DNA of 64,000 nt, from positions 22,492-86,491 of the forward strand of contig DDUV01000012.1 of assembly GCA_002344975.1 (NCBI GenBank), written 5' to 3'. This DNA is from Saprospiraceae bacterium UBA2329. GTDB lineage: Bacteria; Bacteroidota; Bacteroidia; Chitinophagales; Saprospiraceae. The notes beneath the pieces are model-generated. The model saw only the letters and a list, made by a program, of their open reading frames with translations, made no database searches and was not told the DNA's origin. A program made the position numbers and the translations under genes. Shown here piece by piece: positions 16,416 to 25,357 of the stretch (position 1 is the first letter of the stretch; each line of letters opens with the position of its first letter).

Positions 16416-17033
16416 ATGGAAGGTAAACTGCGCGAACTCACCGATAGAATATACACCGACGGAGTAGAGCGCGCCCGCGCCGAAGCCGAGCAAATACTGG
16501 CCCAGGCCCGCGCCGAAGCCGAGCGCATCAGCACCGAAGCTGCCCGCGCTGCCCAACGCACCCGCGAACAAGTCGAAGAAGAAGCCGCCCGCCTGCGCGA
16601 CAATACGCAGTCGGAACTGGCGCGTTCGGCCCGGCAGGCGGTGTCGGATTTGCAGCAAAAAATTTCGGGGCTTGTCACAGATCGCTTGGTGGCCCATCCC
16701 GTTCGGGAAGCGCTCTCCGATGCCGGTTTTTTGCAACAGATCATCCAGACGGCCATGAGCAACTGGAAGCCCGACAGCCAGACCGGCCCCGACCTGCAAT
16801 TGCTGCTGCCCGAAAAGGACCGCGAACGTTTGGACGCTTTTGTGGCCGCCCGCGCCAATGAACTGCTCGCCAAAGGGCTTCACCTGAGCTACGACGAGCG
16901 CCTTCAGGATGGTTTTCGCATCGGCCCGGCAGACGGGAGCTTTGTGGTTTCTTTCAGCGCCGAGGACTTCGAGCGCTTTTTCCGCATGTATCTGAGGCCG
17001 CAGGTGGACAGGCAGTTGTTTGGAGAAAAATAA
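16416..17033 (+). CDS. ntpE: V-type ATP synthase/ATPase subunit E
   Basis: 205 residues. The first 75 are a charged, Ala-rich coiled coil (RARAEAEQILAQARAEAER), typical of the peripheral-stalk subunit E; a compact C-terminal domain follows. Subunit E links the catalytic head to the membrane part and resists rotor torque. It is the first gene of the operon E, DUF2764, A, B, D, I, K. No subunit G/H gene, its usual coiled-coil partner, is found nearby, so the stalk may be built from E alone or with a partner encoded elsewhere. Only 6 bp separate it from the next gene. Confidence 0.88.
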   Translation: MEGKLRELTDRIYTDGVERARAEAEQILAQARAEAERISTEAARAAQRTREQVEEEAARLRDNTQSELARSARQAVSDLQQKISGLVTDRLVAHPVREALSDAGFLQQIIQTAMSNWKPDSQTGPDLQLLLPEKDRERLDAFVAARANELLAKGLHLSYDERLQDGFRIGPADGSFVVSFSAEDFERFFRMYLRPQVDRQLFGEK

Positions 17034-17039
17034 CTTATC

Positions 17040-17846
17040 ATGACCAACCGCCAATACTACTACCTGATCGCCGGACTGCCCGACATCGTGCTCGACCAGC
17101 CCAAAATGCCCTTTTCTGTGGCGGCGTTCAGGGAAGAATTGAAGACGCACCTGCATCCAGAAGATTACCAATTAGCGGAATGGTTGTTTTTACCGGCCGA
17201 CAACCGCAATCTGCTCCATTTTTTGCTCAAAACCGAGGCGACCTGGGAAGAAAATGCCCGCTACTCGCCCGATGACTTCGCCGACGGGCTGCGCGAACCG
17301 GAGCGCCTGCCGGCTTATATGCAGACTTTCATCGCTGCGTTTCAGGCGCAGGAACCGCTGCGGCCCGGCATGACCTGGGAGAACCAACTCACGGAACTGT
17401 TTTACGATTATGCCTTAGCTAATACGCAGGGTTTCCTCAATGATTGGTTCCGATTTGAGCGCAACTTGCGCAATATCCTCGCGGCCATGAGCATCCGCCG
17501 GAACCGCCTCAGCGTGGAAGGGCAGTTGATAGGCGAATACGAGTTCACCGCAGCGCTTCGCAGCAGCCATGCCCGCGACTTTGGTCTCAGCGGCGAGTTT
17601 CCGATGATGGAGCGCCTCCTGCAATGGGAGGACAACAACTGGCTGGAGCGCGAAATGGCCATTGATGCCAAACGCTGGACGTATTTGGACGAACTCAACG
17701 CTTTCCATTATTTCAGCGTGGAGGTGTTGCTCGCCTATTTGATCAAACTGATGATTTTGCAACGTTGGGCGCCTTTGGACAAGGCCGACGGAGATGTTGT
17801 TTTTAAGAAGATCATTGGAGATTTGGAGCATAGTTTGCCGATGTGA
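17040..17846 (+). CDS. DUF2764 family protein of the V-ATPase operon
   Basis: 268 residues, mostly helical and soluble, starting with NRQYYYLIAGLPDI, which fits the DUF2764 family. In Bacteroidota V-ATPase operons this family usually sits between subunits E and A. Its function has not been shown as far as I know. Because the operon lacks a recognisable subunit C (the d-type socket joining the central shaft to the membrane ring), DUF2764 is a reasonable candidate for that role, but this is inference from position, size and helical content. It is tightly coupled to subunit E (6 bp) and then separated from subunit A by 193 bp of hairpin and repeat sequence. Confidence 0.82.
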   Translation: MTNRQYYYLIAGLPDIVLDQPKMPFSVAAFREELKTHLHPEDYQLAEWLFLPADNRNLLHFLLKTEATWEENARYSPDDFADGLREPERLPAYMQTFIAAFQAQEPLRPGMTWENQLTELFYDYALANTQGFLNDWFRFERNLRNILAAMSIRRNRLSVEGQLIGEYEFTAALRSSHARDFGLSGEFPMMERLLQWEDNNWLEREMAIDAKRWTYLDELNAFHYFSVEVLLAYLIKLMILQRWAPLDKADGDVVFKKIIGDLEHSLPM

Positions 17847-17854
17847 TTCGGTGG

Positions 17855-18000
17855 CCGCGCCGTGGCGCGGTAAGCGCGAGGAACGCGAGCGTTTTTAACG
17901 CGAATTTTAGCGAAGGACGCGAATTCCCGCGAACCACGCCTGTCGTCGTGGCGAGGAGCGAGAGGAACCGCGGCTTGCAGCCAGTAGCCAGCAGCCGTTC
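17855..18000. repeat. Hairpin and heptamer repeats between DUF2764 and subunit A genes
   Basis: Nine bases after the DUF2764 stop lies the perfect hairpin CCGCGC-CGTG-GCGCGG (17855-17870). Then comes CGCGAA-rich repetitive sequence (about 17872-17940) and four heptamers (17973-18000: gcttgca, gccagta, gccagca, gccgttc). No gene is visible. An almost identical hairpin follows the subunit A gene. Confidence 0.7.
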
Positions 18001-18039
18001 CAACCCGAAACCAAGAACGCGAAACACGAAATTTGAAAC

Positions 18040-19812
18040 ATGAAAAACCAATCAACGGGAACAGTAAGCGGCATCATTGCCAACCTCGCCATCATCAAAG
18101 TGGAGGGGCCGGTGGCGCAAAATGAAGTGTGCTACCTCCGCCACAAAGACACCGACCTGATGGCCGAGGTCATCAAAATCCGCAGCGGATACGCCTATGC
18201 GCAGGTGTTTGAGAGCACCCGCGGCATCAAAGTAGGCACGCCGGTGCGGTTTATGGGCCACCTGCTCGAAGCCACCCTCGGTCCCGGCATCCTGTCGCGC
18301 AACTACGACGGCCTCATGCACGACCTCGGCACGATGAGCGGCATCTTCCTCCAACGCGGCGAATATACCGATGCCTTAGACAAAGCCAAACTCTGGCATT
18401 TCAAGCCATTGGCACAGCCCGGCGATACGGTACAGGCCGGCGCCTGGCTCGGCGAAGTGCAGGAAAATGCCGTGCCGCACCGCATCATGGTGCCGTTTAT
18501 GTGGCAAGGCAGTTTCACCGTGCAATCGGTAGCACCCGAAGGCGAATACCGCGTAGAAGACGAAATTGCCACCCTGAGCGACGCATCGGGTCGCCAACTG
18601 AAAGTGACCATGACGCAGCAATGGCCTGTAAAACAAGCCGTTCGGGCCTATGTGGACAAACCGAGGCCCTACCAACTGCTCGAAACCGGCGTGCGCACCA
18701 TTGACACCCTCAACCCCATTGTGGAGGGCGGCACGGGCTTCATTCCCGGCCCCTTCGGCAGCGGCAAAACAGTGTTGCAGCAGGCCATTTCCCGACAAGC
18801 CGATGCCGACGTGGTGATTGTAGCGGCCTGCGGAGAGCGCGCCAACGAAGTGGTGGAATTGTTCAAAGAATTTCCCGAACTCGACGACCCCTGGCATCCC
18901 GGCAGACGCCTCATGGAGCGCACCGTCATCATTGCCAACACCTCCAACATGCCGGTGGCAGCCCGCGAGGCTTCTGTTTATACCGCCATGACCATAGCCG
19001 AATACTACCGCAGCATGGGCCTGAAAGTATTGCTGCTGGCCGATTCCACTTCCCGCTGGGCGCAGGCCCTCCGCGAAATGTCGAACCGCATGGAGGAACT
19101 GCCCGGCCCCGATGCCTTCCCGATGGACCTCTCGGCCATCATTTCCAATTTCTACTCGCGTGCAGGCATGGTGCGCCTGAGCAATAACCAAAGCGGTTCC
19201 ATCACCTTCATCGGCACGGTATCGCCCGCAGGCGGCAACCTCAAAGAGCCGGTGACGGAAAGCACGCGCAAAGCCGCCCGTTGTTTTTACGCTCTCTCGC
19301 AGCAACGCGCCGACAGCAAGCGCTACCCGGCCATTGACCCGATAGACAGCTACTCGAAATATCTGGAGTACCCCGAATTGCAGGAAACGCTGGCCAAAGC
19401 CATTTCGCCCGATTGGGTGGATAAAGTGAACCGCCTGAAAAACATCCTCTTGCGAGGCAAAGAAGCCGCCGAACAAATCAATATCCTCGGCGACGACGGC
19501 GTCACGGTGGACTACCACCTCACCTTCTGGCGCTCGGAAGTGGTGGATGCCGTCATCCTACAGCAGGACGCTTTTGACTCGATAGACGCCCGCACGCCGC
19601 TGGCCCGGCAGCAGTACATGACCGACTGGGTGCTGCGGATTTGTGACACGCATTTCCAATTCGACTCTTTCGAGCAGGTAAATCCGTATTTCAAAAGGGT
19701 TGTCAACCAAATGAAGCAGATGAACTACTCGGAATTTGAATCGGAACAGTTTCGCAGTTTCGAGAAGGAATTGGAGGAGATGCTGAGGGAGGGGGAAGGC
19801 AGTAGGCGGTAG
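18040..19812 (+). CDS. ntpA: V-type ATP synthase/ATPase catalytic subunit A
   Basis: 590 residues, the normal V/A-type length. The Walker A loop GPFGSGKT is at residues 237-244, with VAACGERANEV and the ADSTSRWAQALREMSNR region following. The non-homologous insert of A subunits (about residues 110-200) is present, separating it from F-type beta. It forms the catalytic interface that hydrolyses or makes ATP in the cytoplasmic head. The ATG at 18040 follows repeat DNA. The stop codon is followed at once by a CCGCGC...GCGCGG hairpin. Confidence 0.97.
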   Translation: MKNQSTGTVSGIIANLAIIKVEGPVAQNEVCYLRHKDTDLMAEVIKIRSGYAYAQVFESTRGIKVGTPVRFMGHLLEATLGPGILSRNYDGLMHDLGTMSGIFLQRGEYTDALDKAKLWHFKPLAQPGDTVQAGAWLGEVQENAVPHRIMVPFMWQGSFTVQSVAPEGEYRVEDEIATLSDASGRQLKVTMTQQWPVKQAVRAYVDKPRPYQLLETGVRTIDTLNPIVEGGTGFIPGPFGSGKTVLQQAISRQADADVVIVAACGERANEVVELFKEFPELDDPWHPGRRLMERTVIIANTSNMPVAAREASVYTAMTIAEYYRSMGLKVLLLADSTSRWAQALREMSNRMEELPGPDAFPMDLSAIISNFYSRAGMVRLSNNQSGSITFIGTVSPAGGNLKEPVTESTRKAARCFYALSQQRADSKRYPAIDPIDSYSKYLEYPELQETLAKAISPDWVDKVNRLKNILLRGKEAAEQINILGDDGVTVDYHLTFWRSEVVDAVILQQDAFDSIDARTPLARQQYMTDWVLRICDTHFQFDSFEQVNPYFKRVVNQMKQMNYSEFESEQFRSFEKELEEMLREGEGSRR

Positions 19813-19871
19813 CCGCGCTATGGCGCGGGGTGCACAGCTTGAGGCTTGTAGCTTAAGGCTTGAGGCTAACC
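19813..19871. repeat. Hairpin and heptamer repeats between subunit A and B genes
   Basis: The perfect hairpin CCGCGC-TATG-GCGCGG (19813-19828) starts directly after the subunit A stop. Five heptamers follow (19837-19871: gcttgag, gcttgta, gcttaag, gcttgag, gctaacc). The stem matches the one after the DUF2764 gene. Confidence 0.72.
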
Positions 19872-19897
19872 AAAAAAACAAAAAGAACAACGAACAC

Positions 19898-21214
19898 ATG
19901 CAAACTCAAGCATTTCAAAGGGTTTATACCAAAATAGAACAGCTCACCAAAGCCACCTGCACCCTGCGCGCACAAGACGTGGGCAACGAAGAATTGGCCT
20001 TGGTGCATGGCCGTCTGGCGCAGGTAGTGAAAATCATGGGCGACGAGATCACCCTGCAAGTATTCTCCGGCACCGAGGGCATTCCCACCAATGCGGAGGT
20101 CGTGTTTTTCGGCAAGCCGCCGGTGCTCAACGTGAGCGACGAACTCGCCGGCCGCTTCTTCGACGCCTTCGGACGGCCCATTGACGGCGGCCCGGATGTG
20201 CAGGGCGAGGAGCGCGAAATCGGCGGTCCTTCGGTCAATCCTGTGCGCCGCGAGCAACCCAGCGAACTCATCACCACCGGTATTGCGGGCATAGACCTGA
20301 ACAACACCTTGGTGACCGGCCAAAAGATACCCTTCTTTGCCGACCCCGACCAACCCTACAATCAGGTGATGGCCATGGTGGCCCTGCGCGCCGAAGCCGA
20401 CAAAATCATCCTCGGCGGCATGGGTTTGACCAACGACGACTACCTTTTTTACAAACAGGTCTTTGAAAATGCCGGCGCCCTGCACCGCATCGTCAGCTTT
20501 GTAAATACCACCGAAAATCCGCCCGTGGAGCGCCTGCTCGTACCCGACATGGCCCTCACCGCCGCCGAGTATTTCGCCATTGACAAAAACGAAAAAGTAT
20601 TGGTGCTGCTCACCGACATGACGCTGTACGCCGACGCGCTCAGCATCGTATCGAACCGCATGGACCAGATTCCGTCCAAAGACAGTATGCCCGGCTCGCT
20701 GTATAGCGACTTGGCCAAGATTTACGAAAAAGCCGTGCAGTTCGAGGCCGGCGGTTCCATCACCATCATCGCGGTGACTACGCTTTCCAGCGGAGACATC
20801 ACCCACGCCGTGCCCGACAACACCGGCTACATTACTGAGGGTCAGCTCTTTTTGCGCCGCGATACCGAAATCGGCAAGGTCATCGTGGACCCCTTCCGAA
20901 GTCTGTCGCGCCTCAAGCAGTTGGTCATTGGTAAGAAGACCCGCGCCGATCACCCGCAGGTGATGAATGCCGCCATCCGCCTCTATGCCGACGCCGCGAA
21001 CGCCCGCACCAAGCTGGAAAACGGCTTTGATCTGACCGACTACGACGAGCGCACACTGCAATTTGCCAAAGAATACTCCGACCGCCTCCTCGCCATTGAC
21101 GTCAACATTGATACCACCGAAATGCTGAACATTGCCTGGCAGTTGTTTGCCAAATACTTCTCCAAAGCGGAAGTGGGCATCAAGCAGGAGTTTGTGGAGA
21201 AGTATTGGGGGTAG
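19898..21214 (+). CDS. ntpB: V-type ATP synthase/ATPase subunit B
   Basis: 438 residues from the ATG at 19898; an in-frame extension to 19820 only translates the spacer repeat. It has the typical B-subunit N-terminus (beta-barrel up to about residue 75) and nucleotide-fold body, but no Walker A lysine loop, as expected for the non-catalytic head subunit. Recognisable blocks are IAGIDLNNTLVTGQKIPFF and LLTDMTLYADALSIVSNRM. Three copies alternate with A in the head. Its stop codon (21212-21214) overlaps the start of a G/T-rich heptamer tract. The expected next gene, D, is displaced by a four-helix-bundle gene. Confidence 0.96.
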   Translation: MQTQAFQRVYTKIEQLTKATCTLRAQDVGNEELALVHGRLAQVVKIMGDEITLQVFSGTEGIPTNAEVVFFGKPPVLNVSDELAGRFFDAFGRPIDGGPDVQGEEREIGGPSVNPVRREQPSELITTGIAGIDLNNTLVTGQKIPFFADPDQPYNQVMAMVALRAEADKIILGGMGLTNDDYLFYKQVFENAGALHRIVSFVNTTENPPVERLLVPDMALTAAEYFAIDKNEKVLVLLTDMTLYADALSIVSNRMDQIPSKDSMPGSLYSDLAKIYEKAVQFEAGGSITIIAVTTLSSGDITHAVPDNTGYITEGQLFLRRDTEIGKVIVDPFRSLSRLKQLVIGKKTRADHPQVMNAAIRLYADAANARTKLENGFDLTDYDERTLQFAKEYSDRLLAIDVNIDTTEMLNIAWQLFAKYFSKAEVGIKQEFVEKYWG

Positions 21215-21289
21215 GTTTTTGGGTTTGAGGTTTGGGGTTTGAGGTTTTTCGGTGGAGGTTTGAGGTTTTTTGGTTTGGGGTTTAAGGTT
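21213..21289. repeat. Telomere-like G/T heptamer tract
   Basis: Eleven degenerate 7-mers based on GAGGTTT and GGGGTTT. The tract starts inside the stop codon of subunit B and ends 31 bp before the four-helix-bundle gene. The + strand is G/T only for long runs, with several G-runs that could form a quadruplex. Confidence 0.75.
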
Positions 21290-21320
21290 TGAATTCTTCA
21301 CAAATAAAAAATAGAGCAAC

Positions 21321-21704
21321 ATGGGAGATTTCAGAAAATTAGAAGTGTGGAAAAAGGCCAAAGCACTTGCTGTGGATATATACAGACATTCGGAAACCGA
21401 CGCCATTTCCAAGGATTTCAGGTTCAGAGATCAGCTAAGGAGTGCAGCCGTTTCTATTGCTTCCAATATTGCGGAGGGCGATGAATTGGATACGAACAAA
21501 CAGAGTATCAGGCATTTTTACATCGCCAAAGGCTCCTGTGCCGAGGTATCCAGCCTTTGTGAAATAGCAGGCGAGATAGGCTATTTTGATGAAATGCTCA
21601 TTCAGCGTTGGCTCGGCGATTGCAGACATATCTCCGCAATGATCGGCAAATTGATCGCGGCGAGAAAAAGCTCGCCACAAAAGCCCTCATCCACAAAATC
21701 ATAA
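21321..21704 (+). CDS. Four-helix bundle protein (23S rRNA intervening sequence family)
   Basis: 127 residues. It shows the S23/IVP family pattern: FRKLEVWKKAKALAVDIYRH, RFRDQLRSAAVSIASNIAEG, and FYIAKGSCAEVSSLCEIAGE. These proteins form small four-helix bundles and pentamers; their role is unknown. Members occur inside 23S rRNA intervening sequences, scattered in genomes, and related to the Avd protein of diversity-generating retroelements. It sits between V-ATPase subunits B and D, where it has no known business, and is flanked by a G/T heptamer tract on the left and an A/C octamer tract on the right. No reverse transcriptase or variable repeat is near, so a retroelement role is not supported. 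It looks like a recent or mobile insertion that keeps the operon direction. Confidence 0.88.
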   Translation: MGDFRKLEVWKKAKALAVDIYRHSETDAISKDFRFRDQLRSAAVSIASNIAEGDELDTNKQSIRHFYIAKGSCAEVSSLCEIAGEIGYFDEMLIQRWLGDCRHISAMIGKLIAARKSSPQKPSSTKS

Positions 21705-21742
21705 AACCCGTCTTCCCTCGCCTGTGGCGTAGTTCGGCGGAT

Positions 21743-21800
21743 AAAACCAACAAACCAACAAACCAACAAACCATAAAACCACAAAACCACAAAACCACAA
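21743..21800. repeat. A/C octamer tract before subunit D
   Basis: About seven 8-bp units, first AACAAACC-like and then ACAAAACC-like, directly before the subunit D start. Read on the other strand it is G/T-rich, so it mirrors the G/T tract on the far side of the four-helix-bundle gene, although the period is 8 rather than 7. Confidence 0.7.
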
Positions 21801-21804
21801 CATC

Positions 21805-22398
21805 GTGCCTGTAAAATTTCAATACAACAAAACCTCCCTGCAGGACATGAACCGGCAGTTGCGCATTCGGCAACGCGCATTGCCCACGCTCAAAAACAAA
21901 GAGTCGGCGTTGCGGGTGGAGGTCAAAAAATTGAAACACGAAGCCGACGAACGCGAGCAATTGCTGGCCAGTCGCATGGCCGGGTACCACAACGTCCTGC
22001 GCCTCTGGGAAGAGTTTGACCCCTCGGTCGTGCAGGTAGAACAAGTGTTGCTCGATCAGCGCAAAATCGCCGGCGTGCTCATTCCCGTACTCAGGGACGT
22101 ATCGTTCCGGGTAGAGCCGTTCAGCCTGTTCAACAAGCCGCACTGGTGGCCCGACGGCGTGGCCACGCTCAAGGAATTGGCTCGCATCGGCATCGAAAAA
22201 CAGGTATTGTTGCGCGCCATGTCGCTGCTCGACCGCGCCCGCAAAAAGACCACGCAAAAAGTGAATCTTTACGAAAAAGTACAGATTCCCGGCTACGAAG
22301 AGGCCGTTCTAAAGATCAAGCGCTTTTTGGAAGACGAAGAAAACCTCTCCAAATCAGCGCAAAAAATTGTAAAAAAACGCCAGGAGGCATTGGGATAA
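21805..22398 (+). CDS. ntpD: V-type ATP synthase/ATPase subunit D (GTG start)
   Basis: 197 residues, long-helical, with the subunit D pattern VKFQYNKTSLQDMNRQL at the N-terminus and a heptad-rich C-terminal helix. D forms the antiparallel coiled-coil central shaft that turns inside the A3B3 head. The start codon is GTG at 21805; no ATG is available before the conserved N-terminus, and the octamer repeat ends 4 bp upstream. Subunit F, which normally caps the shaft, is not encoded in the operon. The 97-bp spacer to subunit I again contains short AAAACCGC repeats and no gene. Confidence 0.9.
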   Translation: MPVKFQYNKTSLQDMNRQLRIRQRALPTLKNKESALRVEVKKLKHEADEREQLLASRMAGYHNVLRLWEEFDPSVVQVEQVLLDQRKIAGVLIPVLRDVSFRVEPFSLFNKPHWWPDGVATLKELARIGIEKQVLLRAMSLLDRARKKTTQKVNLYEKVQIPGYEEAVLKIKRFLEDEENLSKSAQKIVKKRQEALG

Positions 22399-22495
22399 AA
22401 CCGCAAAACCGCAAAATGTCAAATATCAAATCTAAAAATATCCGCACGCTTAGCATCCCCCCCTTGGGAGTTAGGAAGCCAAAATCCATCGCGCC

Positions 22496-24313
22496 ATGAT
22501 CGTGCCCATGCGCAAATACGCCTTTCTGGTACATCCGCAAGACTACCAGAACTTCCTCGAAGACCTTCGGGCGGTGGGCGTATTGCACATTCAGACCCAA
22601 AAAGACCTGCCGCCGCCGGAGCAACTCAGCGAGCACGAGCGCAGGCTCAAAGACATGGAATCGGCGATTCGCCTCGTGGAAGCCCGCCGGAAGGAAGACG
22701 CCGAAATGCCCGCTGCACAAGCCCTCTCCACCGACGAAGACCCGGCGCGCCGCATCTGGTCATTGCAGGAAGCCCTCGATTCAGATCGCCAGAAGTTGCA
22801 GGTCATACGCAAAGAGCAACAAAACATGGCACCCTGGGGCAACTTCTCCAGCGCCACGCTCGAACACATTGCTCAGGCTGGCTGGCAATGTAGTTTTTAC
22901 ACTTGCCCGCAGCGGAAATTCCAACCGGAATGGGCCTCTGATCGCTACCTCTTTGTCATCAACGAGTTGCCGCCCGATGCGCACTTTGTGGTGCTGCACC
23001 CGCCCGGCGCGCGCCCCGACTTAGACGCCGAACTCCTGCCTGCGCCCGCCCGCGATCCCGAAGCCCTGCGCGCCGCCGCCGCCGAATTGGAAACACACAT
23101 CGCCGCTTTGGAGGCACAATTGGACGACTTCGCAGCCCAGCTTCCCGCTTTAGACGGCGTGCGCAATCAACTCTTGGAACATACCGACACCGAACAGGCC
23201 CTCCGCCACACCATCACCGATGCCGCCGACGGCGCCATCATGGTTTTGGAGGGTTTTGTACCCCGCCCGGTAGAAGACCAATTGCAGAAGGTATTTGAAA
23301 ATCAGCCCATTGTATTCTGGGCCGAAAACCCCATTCCCGAAGACCAGCCGCCGGTATTGCTCAAAAACGGGCGTTTCTCCAAATACTTCGAGCCGATCAG
23401 CAAGCTTTTTGCACTGCCTTCTTACGGCGAGTTGGACCTGACGCCCTTTTTCGCACCGTTCTTCATGCTCTTTTTCGGCTTCTGCCTTGGCGATGCGGGC
23501 TATGGCGTTGTCATCCTGGTCGGCACCTTGCTCTATCGCTTCAAAGCCAAAGACGACATCAAGCCGATTCTGACGCTGACACATTTCATGGGCGCCGCCA
23601 CCATACTCTTCGGCGTTCTCACCGGCACCGTGTTCGGCATCAATCTGCTGGGCGAAGAATACGCCTGGCTGGGCGATACCCGCCGCATCATGATAGACAG
23701 CAAGCAAGCCTTCAATCTGGCTTTGGTGCTGGGGCTGATCCAAACGATTTTCGGGCTGGCCCTGCAATCCATCAACAGAATAAAGCAGTTCAGCTTAGCT
23801 TACGGGATGCCGCCGATAGGCTGGATTCTCCTGTTGCTCAGCCTCTTAGACATCGGGATGCTGAAAATGGCCGCCCCATTTTCCACCTGGACGGCCTGGG
23901 CAGGCGTGGCCCTCATCGTCCTGTTCAGTATGCCCAAAGGTCATATCCTGAGCCGCATCGGCAAGGGCTTGTGGGATTTATACGGCATCACCGGCTTTTT
24001 CGGCGACCTCCTCAGCTACGTCCGGCTTTTCGCGCTCGGCATTTCCAGCGCCATCCTCGGCTTCGTCATCAACGATATTGCCATCCAGATCAAAGGATTC
24101 ATGCCGGTCATAGGTCCCATTTTGTTCGTCATTTTTCTCATCGTGGGACACGGCGCCAATCTCTTGATTTCTTCGCTCGGTTCCTTCGTTCACCCCATGC
24201 GTCTCACCTTTGTAGAGTTTTACAAAAATGCAGGCTTCGAGGGCGGCGGCAAGGAATACACACCTTTTGCATCCAGAAAAAAACAACAAGACAATCACAT
24301 TCAAAACGCTTAA
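22496..24313 (+). CDS. ntpI: V-type ATP synthase/ATPase subunit I (a-type stator)
   Basis: 605 residues. The N-terminal half (to about 310) is soluble with long helices and forms the stator arm. From about residue 318 the membrane part starts (FFAPFFMLFFGFCLGDAGYG) and holds about seven to eight helices. The half-channel helix with the essential Arg is probably in the segment LLSYVRLFALGISSAILG. Subunit I conducts the ion to the rotor ring. It lies 6 bp before the K gene, as in other V-ATPase operons. The ATG at 22496 precedes the family start PMRKYAFLVHPQDY. Confidence 0.94.
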   Translation: MIVPMRKYAFLVHPQDYQNFLEDLRAVGVLHIQTQKDLPPPEQLSEHERRLKDMESAIRLVEARRKEDAEMPAAQALSTDEDPARRIWSLQEALDSDRQKLQVIRKEQQNMAPWGNFSSATLEHIAQAGWQCSFYTCPQRKFQPEWASDRYLFVINELPPDAHFVVLHPPGARPDLDAELLPAPARDPEALRAAAAELETHIAALEAQLDDFAAQLPALDGVRNQLLEHTDTEQALRHTITDAADGAIMVLEGFVPRPVEDQLQKVFENQPIVFWAENPIPEDQPPVLLKNGRFSKYFEPISKLFALPSYGELDLTPFFAPFFMLFFGFCLGDAGYGVVILVGTLLYRFKAKDDIKPILTLTHFMGAATILFGVLTGTVFGINLLGEEYAWLGDTRRIMIDSKQAFNLALVLGLIQTIFGLALQSINRIKQFSLAYGMPPIGWILLLLSLLDIGMLKMAAPFSTWTAWAGVALIVLFSMPKGHILSRIGKGLWDLYGITGFFGDLLSYVRLFALGISSAILGFVINDIAIQIKGFMPVIGPILFVIFLIVGHGANLLISSLGSFVHPMRLTFVEFYKNAGFEGGGKEYTPFASRKKQQDNHIQNA

Positions 24314-24775
<462 letters not shown>

Positions 24776-24780
24776 TTTTT

Positions 24781-24921
24781 TTGGGCGCCCCGGCCATCAC
24801 CCTGCCACCCCGCCCCCATCAACCGGCAGGGTGGCACAGGCAGGCCGTCGGGCCATCCGTTACAATGGCCGCTGCCGGCAGTTGCTGTCGGGCGGCCATT
24901 TCCACTACTGTCCCTGGCGCG
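24781..24921 (+). repeat. Dispersed hairpin element, copy B
   Basis: A 141-bp element from TTGGGCGCCCC (24781-24791) to TGTCCCTGGCGCG (24909-24921). It shares its ends and middle blocks (CAGGGTGGCACAGG, CGGGCCATCCG) with copy A at 3288-3475, here in the opposite orientation. Its terminal stem is AATGGCCGC with GCGGCCATT (9 bp). Compared with copy A, one inner pair is changed from G-C to C-G, so pairing is kept. It fills the spacer between ntpK and the HAD gene. Confidence 0.8.
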
Positions 24922-24951
24922 GGCGCACACATCAAAAATACAATACACCCA

Positions 24952-25356
24952 ATGGATCACTACCTCAATACTCAAAACGCTTATCAGCGCCTGCTCGACG
25001 AATACCTCCGCTACGGCTCGCTTGTGGTGGCCTTCGATTTCGACGACACGGTCTATGATTACCACCAAAAGGGCCGCAGCTACCACGATGTCATTGGTTT
25101 ATTGCGCGATCTACGGCGCATTGGCTGCTATCTCATCTGCTGGACCGGCCAACAAGACCCCGAATTTGTAGCCGACTACCTCCGCTCCAACGACATCCCC
25201 TTCGATGCCGTCAATGAACACCCGCCCTTCCGGGCCTCCCAAAGCCGCAAGGTATATGCCAATGCTTATCTCGACGACCGCGCGGGCTTAGCTCAGGTGT
25301 TCGGCGAATTGTCGGCGTTGGTGCGGCAGGCAGATCAGATGTCGGAGGCGCGGTAG
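24952..25356 (+). CDS. HAD-superfamily phosphatase-like protein
   Basis: 134 residues from the ATG at 24952. An in-frame extension to 24643 would read through ntpK and the repeat element and was rejected. HAD motif I is VAFDFDDTVYD, with nucleophile Asp29 and Asp31; motif II is the Thr in LICWTGQQ; Lys in SRKVYANAYL and the acidic pair in YLDDRA give motifs III and IV. There is almost no cap domain, as in small phosphatases of the C0 or polynucleotide phosphatase type. The substrate is unknown. It may be transcribed with the V-ATPase operon through repeat copy B, but has no functional link to it that I can see. Confidence 0.85.
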   Translation: MDHYLNTQNAYQRLLDEYLRYGSLVVAFDFDDTVYDYHQKGRSYHDVIGLLRDLRRIGCYLICWTGQQDPEFVADYLRSNDIPFDAVNEHPPFRASQSRKVYANAYLDDRAGLAQVFGELSALVRQADQMSEAR

Positions 25357-25357
25357 C

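Noticed and set aside
19853..21412. Minus-strand open frame (519 codons) opposite V-ATPase subunit B
   Set aside because: A His/Gly/Val-rich translation with no domain; it is the antisense of a conserved gene and runs through the spacer repeats.
21321..21704. Four-helix-bundle gene as the Avd gene of a diversity-generating retroelement
   Set aside because: No reverse transcriptase, template repeat or variable repeat with adenine-specific changes is nearby.
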